DNA of 11,539 nt from an uncultured Chloroflexota bacterium (GTDB taxonomy: Bacteria > Chloroflexota > Anaerolineae > Caldilineales > Caldilineaceae), in the NCBI GenBank assembly GCA_903858085.1, contig CAIOHJ010000208.1, positions 1 through 11,539 on the forward strand, written 5' to 3'. Below, in pieces: positions 7,934 through 11,539 of the stretch. Below the pieces are notes generated by a model. It was given only the letters and a program-made list of their open reading frames with translations, was not told the DNA's origin and did no database searches. How positions within the stretch are numbered: the stretch's first letter is position 1; every line of letters begins with the position of its first letter. A program made the position numbers and the translations under genes.

Positions 7934-8588
7934 GGCGGGAAGCATCCTGTTGCACTTGTTCGCCTACATACGGGTTGTGCAACCGTTCATAGCCGATCGT
8001 CGTGGCCGGCCCGTGCCCGGGATAGACCGCATAGTCGTCGGAGAGGCTGAGCAGCTCTGTCCGGATGCTGTGCAGCAAGGTCGGGCCGTCGGCGCCCGGC
8101 AGGTCGAACCGACCGATGCTGCCCTGGAAAAGCGTGTCGCCAGCAAAGACCCTGCGTCCCGCATGGTGGACAAAAACGACATGGCCGGGCGCGTGGCCTG
8201 GGGTCCAGCGCACCTCCAGCTCTTCGTCGCCGACCTGGATCACCTGCCCATGCTCCAGATACTCGTCCGGGTCCTCGACTGGCTCGATCTCCATCTCGAG
8301 CCAGAGGCGCGCTCGGTTCGGCAGCTCATGCAAAATCGGGAGATCGGAACGGTGCAGCCAAAACGGTGCACCCGTTGCCCCCCGAATCGCATTCACCGCC
8401 ATCACATGGTCGAAGTGCGCATGGGTGTTGATGATCTTTTCCACAGTCAGCGCCTGCTGATCCAACAGACGCAAAATGGCCCGCGCATTGTCGCCAGGAT
8501 CGATCACCACAGCCCGACGAGTTCTGCTGCAGCCGAAGAGATAACAGTTTTCCTGCAAAAGCCCTACAGTCAACCCTTTGACAATCAT
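7926..8588 (-). CDS. Metallo-beta-lactamase-fold hydrolase (glyoxalase II-like)
   Basis: Predicted zinc hydrolase of 220 residues. All metal-binding motifs are present: THAHFDH (His56, His58, Asp60, His61), GHAPGH (131-136; His136), AGDTLF (Asp151) and PGHG (His192). The sequence GSIGRFDLPG (156-165) and the ending TTIGYERLHNPY are typical of the short YcbL/GloB-like group, which lacks the long glutathione-binding C-terminus of true glyoxalase II. The substrate is probably a thioester or similar, but is not determined by the sequence. It starts 31 nt after the HxlR-type regulator gene, with a weak GGTGG upstream, and overlaps the DUF952 gene. Confidence 0.88.
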   Translation of the reverse strand: MIVKGLTVGLLQENCYLFGCSRTRRAVVIDPGDNARAILRLLDQQALTVEKIINTHAHFDHVMAVNAIRGATGAPFWLHRSDLPILHELPNRARLWLEMEIEPVEDPDEYLEHGQVIQVGDEELEVRWTPGHAPGHVVFVHHAGRRVFAGDTLFQGSIGRFDLPGADGPTLLHSIRTELLSLSDDYAVYPGHGPATTIGYERLHNPYVGEQVQQDASRHG

Positions 8589-8619
8589 CGCGTTCCATCC
8601 ACCTGTCTACAACGACTTG

Positions 8620-8970
8620 TTATCTGCAGCGCCCGCACAACCAGTGGTTGCTCCAGCGGGTCACCTCACGGATCACGCTGCCCAGGTCACACCCCATCTC
8701 GGTCAGGCTGTACTCCACATGGGGCGGGATCGCCCGGATCTGGTTGCGGCGCACAAGCCCCTCTTCTTCCAACATCTTCAACCGGCTGCTCAATGTGCTG
8801 GGGTTGACCCCACCCAGCTGTTCCTGCAACTCACAAAAGCGCATCGAACGGCCGTCCAACAAAAAATAGACGATCTGCAGGGTCCATTTCTGACCAACGA
8901 TCTGCGCAGCGGGTTCGACCGGACACAACGGCTGCTCGACCGCCAACATGCTTTTCACAGAACTGATCAT
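8620..8970 (-). CDS. HxlR-family winged-helix regulator
   Basis: DNA-binding regulator of 116 residues. The family pattern is clear: CPVEPAAQIVGQKWTLQI (16-33) with the conserved N-terminal cysteine Cys16, RFCELQEQLGGVNPSTLSSR (44-63) as the helix-turn-helix, LKMLEEEGLVRR (64-75), and PPHVEYSLTEMG (82-93) as the wing. Several members of the family sense electrophiles or oxidants through that cysteine. Four more cysteines occur (46, 94, 112, 115), the last two as CGRC at the extreme C-terminus. The ATG at 8970 follows a purine-rich stretch; an ATG eight codons earlier (8994) is possible but lacks a ribosome binding site. It is the first gene after the promoter at 9007-9035 and probably controls itself and the operon below. 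Confidence 0.9.
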   Translation of the reverse strand: MISSVKSMLAVEQPLCPVEPAAQIVGQKWTLQIVYFLLDGRSMRFCELQEQLGGVNPSTLSSRLKMLEEEGLVRRNQIRAIPPHVEYSLTEMGCDLGSVIREVTRWSNHWLCGRCR

Positions 8971-9004
8971 GGCCCCTTCTTTCCTTCTCCTCATTCTTTT
9001 GCCA

Positions 9005-9043
9005 CTATACTATAGCAAATATAGCGCTATGTCAAAGTATAGC
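9005..9043. promoter_or_regulatory. Candidate operator: palindromes and TATAGC repeats over the promoter
   Basis: Within 39 bp lie an 11-bp palindrome CTATACTATAG (9005-9015) on the -10 box, a perfect 10-bp palindrome ATAGCGCTAT (9021-9030) in the spacer and touching the -35 box, and TATAGC three times on the + strand (9011-9016, 9020-9025, 9038-9043), at spacings of 9 and 18 bp. The density and position suggest a binding site for the adjacent HxlR-type repressor; the protein that binds is inferred. Confidence 0.6.
9007..9035 (-). promoter_or_regulatory. Promoter of the HxlR-ccm operon
   Basis: On the - strand a perfect -35 box TTGACA (9035-9030) is followed after 17 bp by TAGTAT (9012-9007, 4 of 6 consensus bases). 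Transcription would start near 9000, about 30 nt before the HxlR-gene ATG at 8970. This is the only convincing promoter I see for the compact block that runs to 2379. Confidence 0.65.
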
Positions 9044-9068
9044 GGGCAGCTGCACCGCAGGTTGCAGG

Positions 9069-11405
9069 TCAGCGCACGGGGAGGGGGTGCAGCACACTCT
9101 CAGCCCCATCGACCGTCACCACAGGCTGGCGGGCAGCCCCGGTATAGACCAGGTCGACCGTGCTGCGCACCAACGCGCCGGGCGGCCACACTCCTGTGGG
9201 GTAGCCATCCCCCGCCAACGGGACCTGAAGAGACTCTTCTCCCAGCTGCACGGTCATGACCAGCCGCTCTGGCCATCTGGCCGGCAGTGGGTCTGGCGCC
9301 TGCCAGTACAGGGTCAGGCTGACGGTATCCCCTGGTTCCACGGCAGTCTGCGGTGCATGGGCAAAACCGCGACGGTAGAGGTCGTAGCCGACCAGCTGCA
9401 CCGGGCCTAGCCAGAGCTCGGTTCGCTGCAACATCGGGAGCAGTTCTACCGGGACAGGACGCTCTGTCGGAACCACTGCCACCTCACCCAGCACGACCAG
9501 TTCTTGCCCTTCCTGCCGGAGGCGCGCCCCGCTCTCCCCGTCGTAGAGCACGACAGCCAGCCGGTAGGTACCGGGCGGCACGCCGAACGGAATCGCCACC
9601 CCATGGTTGTCGGCGACCCGTTCGCCGGCACTCCAGCGGTCGGTCGGCAGTGCGCCGCCAGCTGGTTCGCTGTCGTGCTGGGCTACCACCTGGTTGCTCC
9701 CATCCAGCAGTTGCAGGCTCACTTTGTACCGTCGATCCAGCGGCTGCTCGGTCGTCCACCAGAGCCGTACCAAAGCGGCGCTGCCTGGCTCGACCTGCTG
9801 CGGAAGATGCCCTGCCTGCTCGATACCGGTGAGCACAATGCCGTTTTCCCACCGCACAGGCGCCCTGTGCACCGGCTGGAGGTCGTCGGCCAACGCATAC
9901 ACGACAAAACGCAGCGCCCCCTGCCAGCTGTCCAGCGTCTTGAACGCATGCAGATCCAGCCAGCGCTCGACCTGCTGCTCGGGATCCGCCTCCACAGTGG
10001 CCCAAAACAGGGCATAGACCTGGCGGCGGCCCACGGTGGCCTGCTGCAGCGCTGCTTCCACAGCAGCCGGGTCGGAGGGACGCTGCTGGGGCAGCGCCAG
10101 CACAGGCAGGCCCGGGTCGTAGTAGCGCCAGACCTCCTGCTGCCCCGGGGCATTCAAGACCACCAGGTCGCGCTGCCGATCTCCGACCGCCGCCAGGTAG
10201 CGGGCGATCCCCTGATAGTTGTCGCGGACAGTTGGAGTGGTGTAATAGCCAGGCAAAACAGCCCCTGCGGCCGCCCCTACAAACAAGAGCAGACCGAGCA
10301 AAAGTACCCTTCCTCCTTGGCGGCTGACCTGCCCTCCGAGCCATGGGGCGGCTGCCACCAGCAGGCACCAGGCAGGGGAGGCTACCAGCAAAAACTTGAG
10401 AAACGCGTCGGTAAACAGCCCCAGCCCGAACATCATCGCGACCGGCAGCAGCCACCCACAGAGCGCCAACACCGCCAACCGCAGATTGTGGCGCAGAGCG
10501 ACCCAGCCGGCCAGCGGCAGCCCGGCAGTCAGCGCCAGCCAGGGCCACAGCGGCTCTGGCAGAGCCCGGAGCGGGCCAAACAGCAAAGTGCGCAAGGTCA
10601 ATTCAAGGCCAGCCACCAGCCCGCTGCTTTCTCCGGCGCGCGGCCAGTTGAGCAGACGATCCGCCGCAATCGGCAGCCACGGCAAAAATGCAGCCAGCAC
10701 GATCAGGTTCAAACTGGCGTACCCGATTCCCCTGGCCCTGACCTCTGGCTCTTTCCGCCGCAGCGCACCGACCCAGTCGACGCTCCACGCCACCCCGGCC
10801 GACAGCAGCAGCACTGGAAAGCTGTAATGGGTCCACAACCCAGCCACCCCCCACCCTACAAAGGCCAGGGCATGACTCCACCACCCTGGCCGCCCCGGTG
10901 TGCTGCCCATCAACCCATAGGTTGCCCAGGCCAGCCCTGCCCCCTCCACAGCGAGCAGGAGATACATGCGTGCTTCCTGGCTGTAGTAGATCTGAAAGGG
11001 ATTGAGTGCCGCACAAAAGGCAGCCAGCAGCGGATAGCCCTTCCAGCCAACCTGTCTTCCGGCACCGCGTTGGGCCAGGGCCGCCACCAGCCCGACCAAA
11101 AACACCCCCAGCAGGGCAGACAACCCGCGCATCGCTGCCGCGCTCGTCCCAAACAGGGTCGACCAGAGCTTGAGCAACCAGTAATAGCCAGGCGGGTGAA
11201 TATCGGCGGCGGCAGCGGCGGCAATCTGGCGGTACGAGCGGGCCAGCATCGCCCAGGAATTGCCTTCGTCGTTCCACAACGACGAAACATCCAGCTGGTA
11301 GAAACGCAGCGCTGCAGCCAGCACCAGCACAGCCCCCACCCACGGCAGTGCGGTACGATGGAGCCCCCTCCTGCTCAATCCTCTGCGTGCCCCTGCCACG
11401 CTCAT
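9069..11405 (-). CDS. GT39-type membrane glycosyltransferase with C-terminal beta modules
   Basis: Large membrane protein of 778 residues. The N-terminal half (about 20-390) is a multi-helix GT-C fold with the PMT-like motif SLWNDEG (42-48; acidic Asp46-Glu47) and IHPPGYYW (69-76), as in the ArnT/GT39 families that transfer sugars from polyprenyl phosphate on the outer face of the membrane. A soluble segment follows from about 390. Two similar beta-sandwich-like modules fill roughly 523-640 and 670-778; each has a VEPGxxxxLxLxW pattern (starting at 538 and 689). Donor and acceptor are unknown. The ATG overlaps the stop of the preceding gene (ATGA, 11405-11402), so the two are coupled. It ends 26 nt upstream of the TATAGC-rich operator region and has no obvious terminator. 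Confidence 0.85.
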   Translation of the reverse strand: MSVAGARRGLSRRGLHRTALPWVGAVLVLAAALRFYQLDVSSLWNDEGNSWAMLARSYRQIAAAAAADIHPPGYYWLLKLWSTLFGTSAAAMRGLSALLGVFLVGLVAALAQRGAGRQVGWKGYPLLAAFCAALNPFQIYYSQEARMYLLLAVEGAGLAWATYGLMGSTPGRPGWWSHALAFVGWGVAGLWTHYSFPVLLLSAGVAWSVDWVGALRRKEPEVRARGIGYASLNLIVLAAFLPWLPIAADRLLNWPRAGESSGLVAGLELTLRTLLFGPLRALPEPLWPWLALTAGLPLAGWVALRHNLRLAVLALCGWLLPVAMMFGLGLFTDAFLKFLLVASPAWCLLVAAAPWLGGQVSRQGGRVLLLGLLLFVGAAAGAVLPGYYTTPTVRDNYQGIARYLAAVGDRQRDLVVLNAPGQQEVWRYYDPGLPVLALPQQRPSDPAAVEAALQQATVGRRQVYALFWATVEADPEQQVERWLDLHAFKTLDSWQGALRFVVYALADDLQPVHRAPVRWENGIVLTGIEQAGHLPQQVEPGSAALVRLWWTTEQPLDRRYKVSLQLLDGSNQVVAQHDSEPAGGALPTDRWSAGERVADNHGVAIPFGVPPGTYRLAVVLYDGESGARLRQEGQELVVLGEVAVVPTERPVPVELLPMLQRTELWLGPVQLVGYDLYRRGFAHAPQTAVEPGDTVSLTLYWQAPDPLPARWPERLVMTVQLGEESLQVPLAGDGYPTGVWPPGALVRSTVDLVYTGAARQPVVTVDGAESVLHPLPVR

Positions 11406-11539
11406 GGCCGCTCATTCCAGCGCTGAGCAAAGGCGCGCAGCGTGGTGTAGGCCGGTTGGGGCGTGAAGTCAGGAGCCAGCAGCCGGAAATAGGCTTCGGG
11501 CTGACGGTTCTGTTCCCAGAGATCGGTGGCGCGCTTGAG
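11402..11539 (-). CDS. C-terminal fragment of a possible glycosidase-like protein
   Basis: The last 45 codons of a gene that enters from the right edge, ending TGA at 11404-11402. The visible part reads YFRLLAPDFTPQPAYTTLRA near its middle, which resembles the end of clan-A glycoside hydrolases (GH5/GH39-like), where a YFGLLxPDFTPKPAYxAL pattern is common. This is from memory of the family and based on a short piece. The stop overlaps the glycosyltransferase start, pointing to joint action in making or trimming surface glycans. Confidence 0.45.
   Translation of the reverse strand, partial: LKRATDLWEQNRQPEAYFRLLAPDFTPQPAYTTLRAFAQRWNERP

Noticed and set aside
9504..11426. A 640-codon open frame on the + strand, antisense to the glycosyltransferase
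   Set aside because: Its product is rich in Pro, Gln, Arg and His without any recognisable domain, as expected from the reverse of a GC-rich gene; the - strand product has clear family motifs.

Overview
The window is a GC-rich bacterial chromosome segment with dense gene packing: several stop/start overlaps of the ATGA or TGATG type and two GTG starts. The combination of a GT39-family membrane glycosyltransferase with repeated C-terminal beta modules, a DUF2085 membrane protein, and a System I cytochrome c maturation cluster with a Cys-type CcmE suggests a member of the Chloroflexota (Caldilinea/Anaerolinea-like). That assignment is inferred from gene flavour, not from a marker phylogeny. There are no RNA genes, insertion sequences, CRISPR arrays or phage genes that I can see.

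Layout. On the + strand, 1-1775 carries the 3' part of alanine racemase (alr) followed at once by endonuclease III (nth). These converge on rpsT (ribosomal protein S20), which lies on the - strand. A hairpin with a T-run at 1789-1812 terminates rpsT. rpsT has its own strong promoter (2283-2311) and a leader of about 130 nt with two perfect small hairpins. Everything from 2379 to 11539 is on the - strand. Read in transcription order from the right edge: the last 45 codons of a possible glycosidase, a GT39-type glycosyltransferase, then a promoter/operator region at 9005-9043. After it comes a compact block: HxlR-type regulator, metallo-beta-lactamase-fold hydrolase, DUF952 protein, DUF2007 protein, ccmE, ccmA, ccmB, ccmC, ccmD, ccdA, a DUF836 glutaredoxin-like protein and a DUF2085 membrane protein. 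The twelve genes of this block overlap or lie within about 40 nt of each other and look like one operon of about 6.6 kb.

How the genes work together. CcmABCD would load and release haem onto the membrane-anchored chaperone CcmE. CcdA would carry reducing equivalents across the membrane so that apocytochrome CXXCH cysteines stay reduced. The small cytoplasmic CXXC protein, whose start overlaps the ccdA stop, could feed CcdA. CcmE uses a CxxxY haem site in place of the usual histidine site, the hallmark of the variant called System I*. No ccmF, ccmG or ccmH gene is in the window.

Most notable observation. The ccdA gene appears circularly permuted. The conserved first membrane helix of the family, with the SPCVLP catalytic cysteine, is absent from the N-terminus and sits intact at the very C-terminus, after the equivalents of helices 2-6. 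Both redox cysteines are kept, and charge distribution agrees with unchanged helix orientations. I know of no description of such a protein. The other notable point is the HxlR promoter, which is overlaid by palindromes and by TATAGC repeats spaced in multiples of 9 bp.
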